This document shows, piece by piece, positions 30,635 to 41,093 of a DNA stretch of 64,000 bases. The number at the start of each line of letters is the position of its first letter. Within the stretch, counting starts at the first letter, position 1. The translations under genes and the position numbers were made by a program. The notes beneath the pieces are model-generated. The model saw only the letters and a list, made by a program, of their open reading frames with translations. It ran no database searches and had not been told where the DNA came from. Source of the DNA: Vavraia culicis subsp. floridensis (lineage: Eukaryota > Microsporidia > Pleistophoridae); contig NW_007360620.1 of assembly GCF_000192795.1 (NCBI RefSeq), positions 1-64,000 of the forward strand, read 5' to 3'.

Positions 30635-32269
30635 CTGAGAATGCTCAAACTTATGGTACCCGTTGGTGAGCATTACCTAATTTATTTTGCGGTGGGATGG
30701 AACTGCACACGATCTTCTGGTCATGCTGAGGTACGCCACCGCTGTTGTTTGCAATACCGGTGTATTTCAATGGCACAGCTGCGGTGAACGTGTTGTGCAC
30801 ACCGTTCACAGAAAATGGCGGTATGCGATAGCACAATGCAGTGAATGCACGTTCTTCGTTCACAGGAAACACGTGAACATGCCACGTGCTCGCTGTGTCA
30901 ACGGGGGTACGGTTCATAACCGTGCATTCGATTTGAGTGCTCCTTTGCACCACAGCAGTTCGTAATTTTACAACAATTCATCCCATCGTACTTTCTGATC
31001 GGTGTGTTACCACTACGTACGATCTTACCGCTCATTAATTCTAAAATTTAACCTTTTTATACCGGGTACTTCGTTTGGAGCTGCACATGGGGCGGTAACG
31101 CATTGCCGCCACAGCAGAGAGACCGGCCATTTCGTTCAATACGGACCGTGTTCAATTCACCTTGGCGTGCAGATCTGTAAAATACCTACAACTCTTTGCG
31201 TGCAGCAGGAGATGCGTTCGGAAATAGGCGGAGCTGCGGTGACCGGCAAAGTGCAGGGCTACTGCCATTGCAAGACGGAGTGGCAGGTCAAAGGGAGGTC
31301 CTTAGCTGCTGATTGCAGCCTTGATGTCATGAACAGTGCCATCGTGGTTCACAGGTCTAACCACTACGGCAGATGCAATCCACAACAAACGGCTCTGAAG
31401 GGGTAAACCGTGCCGACACCGGTCAAAACAAAAGACACCAGCACGAGGTGTTCAAACCGGTGCATTAAATACGCTAAAAAGTACGGTAAAGTACTTTTCT
31501 TGCATTTTATGACCAAGGCATTTTCTCACAGCTAACTGTAACGATGCCCTGCAGCAATGCCAGTTCAATTTACCTCATCGTGTGAGTAAAAAGACAATTC
31601 GTGCACCAAGCACGCAACAAAGTGCTCGTAGCGCACCACGCACTAAGCAGGTACAACGCACTCGTGCTCTGCACGAGTGTGAAAAGACTTGAGAACACAA
31701 AGATTAGGTAAGACCGGTATTACGGCTCAATACCTGCAAAGAGTGTTGCTGTGTGCGAGGTGTATCATCATTTTTATTTTTCACCTATCAATATGAAATA
31801 TACCATTTAAGGAATAAAATGCTTGTGGTGTTTTATTGCAGATGTTTTTTACGTTCATACCAAAGCAAAAGACAGGATATTTGGTGGGTGCTGAACTCCC
31901 TGTTAATCACACGAAGATTGGGGTGGTAGTATGGGTGAGATTAAGGGGTGCAGTATGGAACGTACCTTTGATCGAGAACGGACCGTGCACGGTGGAGAGC
32001 AGTAATTCTGATCGAGTTATGAACGGGATAAGAAATATTTTGAACAAATTTATTGGTTTAAAATACTAATTGCTGGTGATATTGGCAGTAATTGCCATTC
32101 CAGGCACGATCATACGATGATGAACAAACCATTCCGTACATCACCGCATAAAATGACTATAATAATTTGAAAGAGAGCAATTATCTTACACGATCCGGAT
32201 TAGGTTCCTTATCTTTGAAATTGCATTGTCATTTAATGCACTAATTTACCGCTTTGGCAGCGACCAAAA
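30635..32269. other. Intergenic region
   Basis: About 1.6 kb, mostly without signals. It contains one weak candidate CDS (31842-32069, listed separately). A perfect 8-bp hairpin, AAAAGTAC...GTACTTTT, lies at 31477-31498. Confidence 0.5.
31842..32069 (+). CDS. Possible small protein, 75 aa
   Basis: Weak candidate. The frame starts at ATG 31842 with AATAAAAT at -29, similar to the spacing in better supported genes. It encodes MFFTFIPKQKTGYLVG followed by a beta-like hydrophobic stretch (KIGVVVWVRLRGAVWNV) and a helical end. No family recognised and no CCC motif. It may be chance. Confidence 0.3.
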   Translation: MFFTFIPKQKTGYLVGAELPVNHTKIGVVVWVRLRGAVWNVPLIENGPCTVESSNSDRVMNGIRNILNKFIGLKY

Positions 32270-32277
32270 TATAAATA
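32270..32277 (+). promoter_or_regulatory. TATA-like box
   Basis: TATAAATA, 28 nt upstream of the ATG at 32298. Confidence 0.55.
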
Positions 32278-32297
32278 GACGTGCAATCGATATAAAC

Positions 32298-32669
32298 ATG
32301 GTAATAGCACGCATGATGTTCATATTGACTGCATTATGTGCAACAGCCGATGTAACGCACCGAGAAGATGCACGAGCAGCAGTAAAATACAATTTTAGAG
32401 TTAGAGATTATGTTGTGTTGGATTACGGAATGGGAACGAATATGAACACTTTTAGGATGGATAGCACGGTTATAGAACGATACAAGGATTTGAGTGGGTA
32501 TCACATGGCACGTGTTAGCTGGGATGCCTATGAAAAGATAATGGAGGATGGTGTGGGGCATTGGGAAGAGTTTTTGAATAATGGGGTGATTGAATCGGAG
32601 AGTAAGAGTGGGAGAGAAGGGATTGAAGGGAGTGAAGGGAGAGAAGGGGTGAAAGGGGTGAAGGGGTGA
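32298..32669 (+). CDS. 5' part of frameshifted secreted coiled-coil gene
   Basis: 123 codons from ATG 32298. The N-terminus MVIARMMFILTALCATADVT is a good cleavable signal peptide (cut probably near residue 17). A short folded-looking region follows (about 20-95), then polar sequence. From codon 106 the protein is built of 3-residue units EG/KG (REG, IEG, SEG, VKG) encoded by 9-bp repeats. One repeat unit has 8 instead of 9 bp (32658-32665), so the frame hits TGA at 32667-32669. The +1-corrected frame continues the same units without interruption into the 820-codon coiled-coil frame. The two therefore look like halves of one gene of about 940 codons, probably for a secreted or spore-wall type structural protein. 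Function not known. Confidence 0.65.
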   Translation: MVIARMMFILTALCATADVTHREDARAAVKYNFRVRDYVVLDYGMGTNMNTFRMDSTVIERYKDLSGYHMARVSWDAYEKIMEDGVGHWEEFLNNGVIESESKSGREGIEGSEGREGVKGVKG

Positions 32670-32746
32670 AAGGGATTGAAGGGGTGAAAGGGAGTGAAGG
32701 GAGTGAAGGGGTGAAAGGGATTGAAGGGAGTGAAGGGGTGAAAGGG
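32613..32746 (+). repeat. 9-bp coding minisatellite with one 8-bp unit
   Basis: Fifteen units drawn from AGAGAAGGG, ATTGAAGGG, AGTGAAGGG and GTGAAAGGG. All are 9 bp except the sixth (32658-32665), GTGAAGGG, which lacks one A. Higher-order order such as V-I-V-S-S-V-I-S-V shows block duplication. Confidence 0.9.
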
Positions 32747-35128
32747 GAAGATAAGCATGGAGACGCTTGGATAACAAGAGAGGATGACCTGAAAGAACAA
32801 ATGACACAAAAAATAAAAGACGATCGGAATAAATCGGTACACAACACACAGCACGCCATCAAAATGTTGGAGAAACAGGGATTGACCGCATCACAAACAG
32901 AGGAGCACACACTGAGGGATGAAACGGTGCAAAGAATAGCAGCGGAGGAGCAGCAGGAGAAAGCAAAGGAGGAAATGGAACGAATGGTTGGGAAGAAGGT
33001 GGAAATGTTAAGAAAGAAAATGATTAGTGAGATGGAAGAAACGATGAAGAGAGATAAAGAAGAAATGATGAGACGGGTAGAGGAGGAGAGGCTCGGCTTG
33101 GAAGTGAAATTGAAAAAGGAGTTAAACGACAGATTGAAGTTGGAGTGGATAGAGAAGATGAAGTTGATGTGGGAGGAATTGAAACCGGAATGGGAGGAGA
33201 AATTAAGAAAGAAGCTGGAAAGAAAATTGAAACCGAAGTGGGAACAAAAGTTGAGAACAGAGTGGGAAGAGAAATTGAAGAACGAAAGCTTAGGAAAGCA
33301 TGATGGAGCAGAAAAATTGGGGAGCGAGGATGAAGAGAGATTAAGACATGAAATGAGAGCGAGGCTAACGGTGGAAGAACAAGAACTAAGAAAAGAAATG
33401 GAACGAAGACTGGAGAATAAAAGAGTGTTAAAACTTCAAATCGAAGAAGGTGGAATAAAAGAAGAGAAAGAAAGGCTGGAGGAGAAGAAGAGAACAGAAG
33501 AGGAACAACAGAGAAAAAGACTTGGTGAACAAAAATTGGAAGAAATGGCAGAAAGAGTGGAGGAAATGTGCAGGGAAGAGCAAAGATTGAAGATGGAAAT
33601 GGCAGAAAGAATAAAGGAAATGTGCAGGGAAGAGCAAAGATTGAAGATGGAAATGGCAGAAAGAATAAAGGAAATGTGCAGGGAAGAGCAAATATTGAAG
33701 GAAGAAGCAGCAGAAAGAATAAAGGAAATGTGCAGGGAAGAGCAAATATTGAAGGAAGAAGCAGCAGAAAGAGTGGAGGAAATGTGCAGGGAAAAGCAAA
33801 TATTGAAGGAAGAAGCAGCAGAAAGACTATTCCAGGATGAAGAAGAATTGCTAAGGGAAAAAACTGCAAGAAAGCAAGAGGAAACGATGATACGGACAAG
33901 GAACGAAGAGTTAATGAAAGAAATGGAAGAAAAAATCAAACATGAGGAGCAAAGGTTGCGAGAGCAGATGATGGATCGGTTAAAATGTGAGATGGAACGG
34001 AAGACACTGCTGGACAGCGATGAACAGAGCGCGTTACAGGCACAACTGGAAGGATTGACGGGAGAAAACATGAAGGAAAGGCTGTTGATAGAAGAAAAGA
34101 ATTTGTGGGGGGAGGTTTCAATGCGATTAAAGAGAAGGGAAGAAGAAATGCAGAAATCTCACATAAGGATGGAAAATGAAATGATTGAGAAAATATTGAA
34201 AATAGAGGAAGAAGAAACGCAAAATATGATGAAGAGGTTAAAGATGGAGGAAGAAAAACTGAGGACAGAGCTGAGAGAGGAAACGGAAAGAATTGTGGAT
34301 GAGAACAAGAACTTGCGCGAAAAGATAAAAGCTGAGATAATGGAAATGACAGGAATGAACAGGGGTGAATTGATGGGTGAAGGTACGTTAGGAGGAACGA
34401 ACTGTCCATCACGTGCACAGGAGACACAATTTGATAGGGGCAGAGCGGTGTTGATGAAAAGTGATATGGCGCGGATGAGAGATGTAGCAGCGAAGTGGTA
34501 TGAATTGGAAAAAGAAAAATTTAAAATAAAAATGGAGGACGAGTTAGAGTTGGAGATTGAAATTCTGAGGATTCAAATGGAACAAGCGCTCAAGCAGGAG
34601 GAGCATGACCTGAGGACTGAGTTTGAGGAAAGGCTGGGAATGGAAGAGCAAAAGCTGACAAAACGATTAACTGAGCTGGCTAAAGAGGAACAAGAGTTGA
34701 AACGCAGGTTGGAAATAATGTGCTGTGCACAACAGGAAGTACTTGAAAAAAATACTGGGGAAGAGTTAGCGGAAGAAACAAAGCAAAAACTAACAGAGAC
34801 AGGTGTTGCAAAGGAACAGGCTCAAATGGAAGAAAGGGATGATGAACAATACCAGGCGTGGTTGGCAAGAATGGAAGAGGGAGTGAAAAGAGAAGAGGAG
34901 CGATTGAAAATAGAAAAGGAAAGGTTGGAACGAGAAGATGAAAGGATCAAATCAAGAGATAAGATGCTGAAAATGAACGAAGAATGGTTAGAAAGAAGTG
35001 AGAAGCAGAAGAGTAAAGCAAAAGATGCACAAGAAGCGGATGATAAAACGAAGGTAAAGGAGAGCAAAGGGAAAGAAGGCCGTATGAAGGGCATAAGAAG
35101 TTTATTTGGGATCAATCAATACAGGTAA
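32666..35128 (+). CDS. 3' part of frameshifted gene: giant coiled-coil protein
   Basis: 820 codons open from the shifted frame. It begins with the same VKG/IEG/SEG units as the 5' part, so it does not start as an independent gene; its first ATG is well inside. The bulk is extremely rich in E, K, R, M and Q and almost free of helix breakers, forming a long coiled coil from about codon 45 to 800. An 18-residue unit (AERIKEMCREEQRLKMEM) repeats five times near 33546-33828, each with one Cys that could cross-link neighbouring helices. A less charged break occurs near 34370-34440. The C-terminus is basic (KGRMKGIRSLFGINQYR-like). With the signal peptide of the 5' part it would be a secreted filament-like protein. 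Neither half matches a named microsporidian polar tube or spore wall protein that I recognise. Confidence 0.7.
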   Translation: MKGIEGVKGSEGSEGVKGIEGSEGVKGEDKHGDAWITREDDLKEQMTQKIKDDRNKSVHNTQHAIKMLEKQGLTASQTEEHTLRDETVQRIAAEEQQEKAKEEMERMVGKKVEMLRKKMISEMEETMKRDKEEMMRRVEEERLGLEVKLKKELNDRLKLEWIEKMKLMWEELKPEWEEKLRKKLERKLKPKWEQKLRTEWEEKLKNESLGKHDGAEKLGSEDEERLRHEMRARLTVEEQELRKEMERRLENKRVLKLQIEEGGIKEEKERLEEKKRTEEEQQRKRLGEQKLEEMAERVEEMCREEQRLKMEMAERIKEMCREEQRLKMEMAERIKEMCREEQILKEEAAERIKEMCREEQILKEEAAERVEEMCREKQILKEEAAERLFQDEEELLREKTARKQEETMIRTRNEELMKEMEEKIKHEEQRLREQMMDRLKCEMERKTLLDSDEQSALQAQLEGLTGENMKERLLIEEKNLWGEVSMRLKRREEEMQKSHIRMENEMIEKILKIEEEETQNMMKRLKMEEEKLRTELREETERIVDENKNLREKIKAEIMEMTGMNRGELMGEGTLGGTNCPSRAQETQFDRGRAVLMKSDMARMRDVAAKWYELEKEKFKIKMEDELELEIEILRIQMEQALKQEEHDLRTEFEERLGMEEQKLTKRLTELAKEEQELKRRLEIMCCAQQEVLEKNTGEELAEETKQKLTETGVAKEQAQMEERDDEQYQAWLARMEEGVKREEERLKIEKERLEREDERIKSRDKMLKMNEEWLERSEKQKSKAKDAQEADDKTKVKESKGKEGRMKGIRSLFGINQYR
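33546..33828 (+). repeat. 54-bp coding repeat, five copies
   Basis: Five in-frame 54-bp units encode the 18-residue AERIKEMCREEQ-type repeat. The first two end in LKMEM and the later three in LKEEA. Each carries one Cys. Confidence 0.85.
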
Positions 35129-36252
35129 TTAGAGGTACGGCCCATGTTGAAGTATTACACGTTTGAAATTGGGCAGAAGTTTACCTTTTTAGTGTAATTG
35201 CTTGGTCAACGTAAATTAATGTCTGTGAGCTGAGTCACTAATTCTCATTAACCCGTTTTGATAATTAAATTTTCGTAAAAATATGCTGAGCAGCGATATT
35301 TCGTTTGGTGCTGGTTCAATTTGTGCTATTTACTAATCAAATCAATTTTCATTGATTTGCATGTTTTTTTATCCCAAATGCGTTTTCTCCGGTAAAACTA
35401 CAAATAACAGCAACGTTGGATCGATAAACTGCTACCATGAAAGATGCCGGCAATAAGCAGGAATGCAATTTGATGTGCTTAAATATGCCAACAATTAAAC
35501 ATTCTTCAACAAATTGTTAGGAATGATAGACTCGTATTCTTATTCACCTTTGTTAAAGCCGTTCCTCTTTCGTTTCAAGTCCATCTCAAACAGTGCCTTA
35601 ACACGCGCTCACCCTTTTTGCATTTATGATCTTTTAGTAGTGCCGCTTCGCACGAACAGTTTACTTTGAGCTACGAGTGCGATTTAACGGTCTATATCGG
35701 ATGCAGAACGGGGTGATGCTCATAAATGTACCATTTATGTGGAATTATTGTTTTGAATGGCAGTTCAGCGCTTTAATCTTTTTGGTGTGGTCCATTGCCG
35801 TAGTGCGCCAATTATTTTTTAACCCAAAATATTTGCTTGACCGAATCGTGCCAAACACAACATTTCATTACTTTGCGTACCGCTCGTTGTCGCATGTGTG
35901 TACGAGTTGCGATTATTTCAGACTTTCTTATCCACTAGCCGTGTACTTAGCTGCCTGTACTGGTCAACACAATTTACTTGACATTCCTGCTGAAGCATAT
36001 TGCCGTATCACGTTGTGCCGCAGCTACAAATCGCATTAATGAAAAAGTGAGGAGAACCTGTCCAAAAAAGTGTTGCAGTTCGTACCACGTCCACCTGATG
36101 GAACAGCTCGTCCGTAGAGACTGAGATATAAAATTTTACTCTCCATTTCATGAACACTCCGCCATTACCAACTGTGCATCTCCTTAACCGCATTTAACCG
36201 CGGTACTTCAACCATCCGATTTTCATTTCCTTTTTCAATGTTTACAATTTTT
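35129..36252. other. Intergenic region
   Basis: AT-rich, no gene. A 120-codon plus-strand frame at 35677-36039 starts at a non-ATG codon and has no signals. Confidence 0.5.
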
Positions 36253-36260
36253 TATAAATA
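36253..36260 (+). promoter_or_regulatory. TATA-like box
   Basis: TATAAATA, 29 nt upstream of ATG 36282, with CCCC directly before that ATG. Confidence 0.6.
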
Positions 36261-36281
36261 TGAGCACCATTGCCATCCCCG

Positions 36282-36776
36282 ATGTCGATCGAAATAGTTA
36301 AAATAGCGAAGGAGCGCAACGTTCCGCTTTCACCCCTACTAACGTCATTGGCAATAAACAACCACTCGCCATCCGATCCGCTATCGATAGTGTCCCTCGC
36401 GTGCAAAATACACAACCTGCCGTGCGTGTTCAGCCTTCCGCCCAGCCACACGGAGAAGGAAATACTGGAGGCGCTGGAGTACAACGTGAACATCCCCGAT
36501 ACTGCGCAGATCATGGTCAACATCTGTCAGGTTATAAATTTAAGCGATAGCGAAATGCTTTACTATTTGGAGAGGCTGCTGGTTGTGCATCTTGATGACC
36601 GGATAAATGTTTTTAACTATTTTGGACGTGGACAGGATATGTACAAGGTGTGTTTAGCGCTGCTGAAAGAGGAGGATTTGGTGTTCTATGAGATTATCAG
36701 TGCTGAGAGCAGAAGCAGCGATGTCGATGCCATAAGAGAGAAGCTGAGGAGCGGTGTGAAGGAAGGTTCGTATTAG
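36282..36776 (+). CDS. Hypothetical protein, 164 aa
   Basis: Predicted 164-aa, mainly helical soluble protein, not recognised. It begins MSIEIVKIAKERNVPLSPLL and contains helices such as IVSLACKIHNL, TEKEILEALEYNVNI, AQIMVNICQVINL and MLYYLERLLVVHLDDRINVFNYF. The end is charged (RSSDVDAIREKLRSG). No signal peptide, span or metal-binding motif is visible. Start signals are strong: TATAAATA at -29 and CCCCG immediately before the ATG, as in the conserved genes. That suggests a divergent conserved protein rather than a lineage-specific one. Confidence 0.7.
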   Translation: MSIEIVKIAKERNVPLSPLLTSLAINNHSPSDPLSIVSLACKIHNLPCVFSLPPSHTEKEILEALEYNVNIPDTAQIMVNICQVINLSDSEMLYYLERLLVVHLDDRINVFNYFGRGQDMYKVCLALLKEEDLVFYEIISAESRSSDVDAIREKLRSGVKEGSY

Positions 36777-38205
36777 GAGTATAAATAAATGTAACACATT
36801 GTTCTAGCACGGTAATGTTTGTTTGTTCAGCTTGCGGCGCACTTCTGCCGTTCGATCACCAACCTGTTCGCGTATTTGACCGGAATATCTGCTTTAGAAA
36901 GAGCGTATCAGATCTGAATTGATATTGAACGCATATGGAAGCCGAAATAAAGCAGCCTGCAGCAAAGCTGTCATTCCCTATCGATCGATATGCTATCTGC
37001 ACAAGAGATTAAGGGCAGGTGCGGAATGAGCCGAGTAGCAAGGAGGGCTAACAAAGCAGGCGTAACGCATCGTACATGAGCATGCGGTTAAGAGTCGTAC
37101 GAATGGACAGGTTATACCAATTGGTGTAGATCTGCTGAACGGTCTCTTCGCTATGAAGCGATCATGCACCAGCATGCTTTTTAAGAAGCGTAGTTCTCGC
37201 GGTACCTGGTACTGTCACTGCGTACCATCTCAAACATTCTTCGTAGTAAAATGCAGTGTTTTCCTTCTTGCTGAAGGAAAGTAAAACAGGCCACACCTAC
37301 AATTCTAACGAATTATGCGCCAATTCATCATGAACTTGTAAATGAAATGCATAGTTGGTGCTTTGTAACTCTGGACCAGTCTACCACGGTGTTTCTATGC
37401 TACCTTGTATCAATGCAGGGTGATACCGTCATTACCACTCTTTTTCTCTTTGTACCGTGTTATTGCTCATCAGCACGCCTTACACCTCTACCAATGAACT
37501 TACCTGGCACGCTGTATGTTTGTTATGCCCTTATCAACTTTTGTTTTTCAAGTCATCATTTTCCTGCACAAAACTTCTGAATGGGGTGAACCAGGTACAT
37601 TAAAATCACTTCTTTGGTTTGCACATTTCTGTTTCTCTTGCCTCGAGCCAGCCATTAAATTTTTATTGGTAGTGTCCTTCTATGCTATGCTTATGTTGAG
37701 TCCAACACATGGTGCTTTTCATCATGGGGCACTAAAGTACAACGCAGATGAACATGAAAAACATATTTACGTGCCATGTTACGATTTAACGATTCGTATC
37801 ATGTGCAAATAATAAATGCTTTCCATTTTGTTCGTTATTTTCTTTTAAGCGAATATTTCCTTAAACAGTCATATTAAAGGAAGAAGCGTAATTCTGTAAA
37901 CACTCAGGAACCGAAGAATAAACACTGATTCACGGGAATGATAGGTCAATACAAGGAATACGTCTATAATAACTTGTATTACCATAACATACGCACTCAT
38001 CGGCAGCGGAACAAATGCACCAATTATCGATTAATAAGGAATTATTCCTTCATTCACGCGCTCTGAACCATTCTACATATTCCCTATTAATCTAAAATAT
38101 CTATACAAACCATAATACCTCTAAACGGACAGTAAAACAGCCCTGCCATTACCTGTACCGGCCGTCTCCACCACATTCTCTAATTCCTTTACTTTTGTAC
38201 CCCTC
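36777..38205. other. Intergenic region
   Basis: About 1.4 kb. A 98-codon plus-strand frame (37516-37812) begins with ATG and has hydrophobic segments, but no TATA or CCC at the usual positions, so it is not called. Short poly-C (TACCCCTC) precedes the ATG at 38206. Confidence 0.5.
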
Positions 38206-40053
38206 ATGACAGAAAGCGCAAACACGGCAAAACAATCGTTGCACATAAAGAACACGCTCACCAACACGGTAGAGCCGTTCACACCGATTACCCCGTCACA
38301 GATAAAAATGTACATTTGTGGGCCCACAGTGTACGACAGCGCACATCTCGGTCATGCTCGCACGTACATCTGCTTTGACGTGATACGACGCATCCTTGAG
38401 GAGCACTTCCACTACGATGTTACCTTTGTTATGAACATAACAAACATTGACGATAAGATTGTTAAGAAGGCTGAGGCTATCTTTAGCGAGTTCCTGAAGA
38501 GCAACGTAAAGTACGTGAATGCGGACAGCCTGGGGCAGGAGCAGAAGAGGAATGCATTTGTGGAGTGTGTTGAGTTTGTGACGAGGAAATACGAAGAGGA
38601 GTTTTTTGAGGATATGAGACGGTTGAATGTAAAGATGCCTTCCTTTGTTACGAAGGTTACCGATTATATGGGCGAAATCATACAATTTGTAGAGAAATTG
38701 GTTGAGAAGGGCCGAGCGTATGTTTCGAATGGCAGCGTATACTTTGACATGGTTAAATTTGTGGAGGAGGGCGGACAAAGGCACTTCCGCGATGATGATG
38801 CTGTGATAAACGAGGCGGAAGAGGGCAGCGAGAAAAGACATCGAACCGACTTTGCGCTGTGGAAGCGGTGCAAGGAGGGTGATCTGTACTATTTTAAATC
38901 GCCCTGGTCTAACGGCCGGCCCGGCTGGCACATCGAGTGCTCGGCAATGGGCATGGACGTGCTTGGACTAACGATGGACATACATGCGGGTGGCATAGAC
39001 CTGCAGTTCCCCCACCATGAGAATGAGCTGATACAGTCGCGTGCACTTACCGACAGACAGTACGTCAACTATTTCATGCACACCGGTCATCTGCACATCG
39101 AGGGGTTGAAGATGAGCAAGAGCCTCAAGAATTTTATCACCATCCAGGACTGCCTCAAGAAATTTACAGCACGACAGATAAGAGTGATGTTTCTTAATAA
39201 CTGCTATGATAGCACGGTTACGTATCGGTACGAGGCAATGGAGTACGCAGAGAAGATCGAAAAGAAGCTGTTCAACTTTGTGAGCATGGCTGAGGCTGAG
39301 ATTGCGGGCAGGGAACGGTTCGCTGGAGATAAAGCTGAGACGAGCAATGCTGATAGTGCACACAATACCACTGACACGAGCGGTGTGGATGGCCGTGTTC
39401 AACGCAGCACTAATATGGAAAGAAGCGTGACACGTGTTGAGCAGGAGCAGACACACAAGACCGAGATTGTCATTGATAACGGTGAGGGTGGAGAGTACGA
39501 TAATAGACCACTTACGGACGATGATGACGTAGTGTACAGGGACGAGAGCACTGAGGAAGATGCGAACGACAGGACTGACCAGGTCAACAATACTGCGAAG
39601 GATCCGTATTATGTGATAAACAAGAGAATGTATGGGCCTTTGGATCAGAATGATAGGATGGTGCTGAGGATGCTTGAAATAGCAAAGAAGGAGGTACACG
39701 AGTCATTCTGTGACAATTTCAACACATACAAGACCCTCACCGCCATACTCAACCTAGTAACAATCATGCATCAGAAAATGTACAACTGCTCAGGACAGAT
39801 TGTCCAGCTGGTACTCGATTATATCAAGAAGATACTTTCAATGCTTGGTTTGGAGGCCAAGCAAGAGATGGAGGAGAGCATGCTTCCGAATATAATATGC
39901 AATTTCAGGAGTGAGGTACGAAGGTTGTGCAAAGAGAAAAAGGGTGCACAGGAACTGTTTCATGCATGTGATGTTGTGAGAGACGAAATGGTTGATGCGG
40001 GGTATGTAATTGAAGATAAGGGGAGTGAAAGTGTGATAAGGAAGAAACAGTGA
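38206..40053 (+). CDS. CARS: Cysteinyl-tRNA synthetase with ~100-residue insertion
   Basis: Class I synthetase of 615 aa that charges tRNA-Cys with cysteine in the cytosol. CGPTVYDSAHLGHAR carries a zinc-ligand Cys and the HIGH motif (HLGH at 47-50). NITNIDDKI, LWKRCKEG, GRPGWHIECSAM, IHAGGIDLQFPHHENE (zinc ligands) and KMSKSLKNF (302-306) follow in the expected order. After the catalytic core, residues about 362-465 are a hydrophilic, Asp/Glu/Asn-rich insertion with no counterpart in the family. The anticodon-side domain resumes at VHESFCDNFNTYKTL, which matches the conserved ALCDNxNT segment. All catalytic residues are present, so the enzyme should be active. CCCC sits 3-6 nt before the ATG. 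Confidence 0.97.
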   Translation: MTESANTAKQSLHIKNTLTNTVEPFTPITPSQIKMYICGPTVYDSAHLGHARTYICFDVIRRILEEHFHYDVTFVMNITNIDDKIVKKAEAIFSEFLKSNVKYVNADSLGQEQKRNAFVECVEFVTRKYEEEFFEDMRRLNVKMPSFVTKVTDYMGEIIQFVEKLVEKGRAYVSNGSVYFDMVKFVEEGGQRHFRDDDAVINEAEEGSEKRHRTDFALWKRCKEGDLYYFKSPWSNGRPGWHIECSAMGMDVLGLTMDIHAGGIDLQFPHHENELIQSRALTDRQYVNYFMHTGHLHIEGLKMSKSLKNFITIQDCLKKFTARQIRVMFLNNCYDSTVTYRYEAMEYAEKIEKKLFNFVSMAEAEIAGRERFAGDKAETSNADSAHNTTDTSGVDGRVQRSTNMERSVTRVEQEQTHKTEIVIDNGEGGEYDNRPLTDDDDVVYRDESTEEDANDRTDQVNNTAKDPYYVINKRMYGPLDQNDRMVLRMLEIAKKEVHESFCDNFNTYKTLTAILNLVTIMHQKMYNCSGQIVQLVLDYIKKILSMLGLEAKQEMEESMLPNIICNFRSEVRRLCKEKKGAQELFHACDVVRDEMVDAGYVIEDKGSESVIRKKQ

Positions 40054-41093
40054 GCAGGGAGCACTTTATTAAATACCTTTAGGTTTTATGCAATTCGGGG
40101 TTCTAGAACCTAATTTAAGCTGGAAAATAGTTATTCGTTCATGCATCAGCGATAATATTCAAGTACATACATGTTAAAGTGCTATTTATGCATAAATATT
40201 TGGCATCAGACCGTGATAATAATCGAAATTATTCCTTGTACACAAGCGCAAAGATATAAACTGCCATGAGGATGCTTGCAGTGCAATGGACATCCGCAAA
40301 AATAACAGAAATGAACAGTGACAGGTTTTGTACGTGCCTGCAGTTCGTGAACCGGTTAGGTATTTTGTGATGAACGCAATGATTGAACAGAAGGAGTATT
40401 ATTTTACAGCAATACATTCATTGATAGAAGATGCGGTGGTGCAAGTACTCATATGTATGACATGAGTACTATATTATACTCTTCGTTGCAGGCACTGTCC
40501 AAGGATCTTCAATTACCCGCAAATTAATTAAACTGTAAAAATGCACAGTACCAGCTCGAACCGATAGAGGTACGCTGCATGAAAATCCTGCATCCAAGTT
40601 CCTTAGAGTAAGCTGTGCCAATGCAAACAAATCAAAATACTACGCCCAGAACAACAATTTAGATTTTAGTCTCTCAAATCGTTAGGTACGACTTATATTT
40701 CTTTATGCACGCATGAAATACGTTTAAATCAGTTTATTTGATCTATTTTAAATGACGCGCTTATCGATTGAACGTGTGCACTCGGTGATTAAATACAGAT
40801 TTGCCAGGGAAGAGCACCTCGTCCAGGAATCGGTAAACACAGTCAAGCATAGCATGCCGAGAAGTACATCTGTAGCACCAGGTGTATGGCATGAACAAAT
40901 AAGCTTGCTTGATAGAAGTAAGGAAACAAAGCATGAGCACGGACAAAAAGCGTTCAGAAAAGATGCACGGCTTCGTGCATTGGTATGATAATTTGGAGGG
41001 CTCGTCTGTATAACACGGTAAAGGTACGAGATCAACATGCACAAACTGTTCATGCATCATTGGTATAAATACGTTCAACCCGTGCATAAACAG
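40054..41093. other. Intergenic region
   Basis: About 1 kb between convergent CysRS and kinesin genes. It contains one weak candidate (40752-40988) and competing antisense frames at 40748-41087. Confidence 0.5.
40752..40988 (+). CDS. Possible small basic protein, 78 aa
   Basis: Weak candidate from ATG 40752 with TTTAAATC at -29. The predicted product is hydrophilic and helical (LSIERVHSVIKYRFAREEHL), with a His/Lys-rich end. Not recognised, no CCC motif, and an antisense frame of 108 codons covers the same bases, so at most one is real. Confidence 0.3.
   Translation: MTRLSIERVHSVIKYRFAREEHLVQESVNTVKHSMPRSTSVAPGVWHEQISLLDRSKETKHEHGQKAFRKDARLRALV

Noticed and set aside
37516..37812. 98-codon frame with hydrophobic segments
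   Set aside because: No TATA or CCC at the usual positions; composition not convincing.
40761..41087. 108-codon minus-strand frame
   Set aside because: Antisense to a slightly better plus-strand candidate; no start signals.
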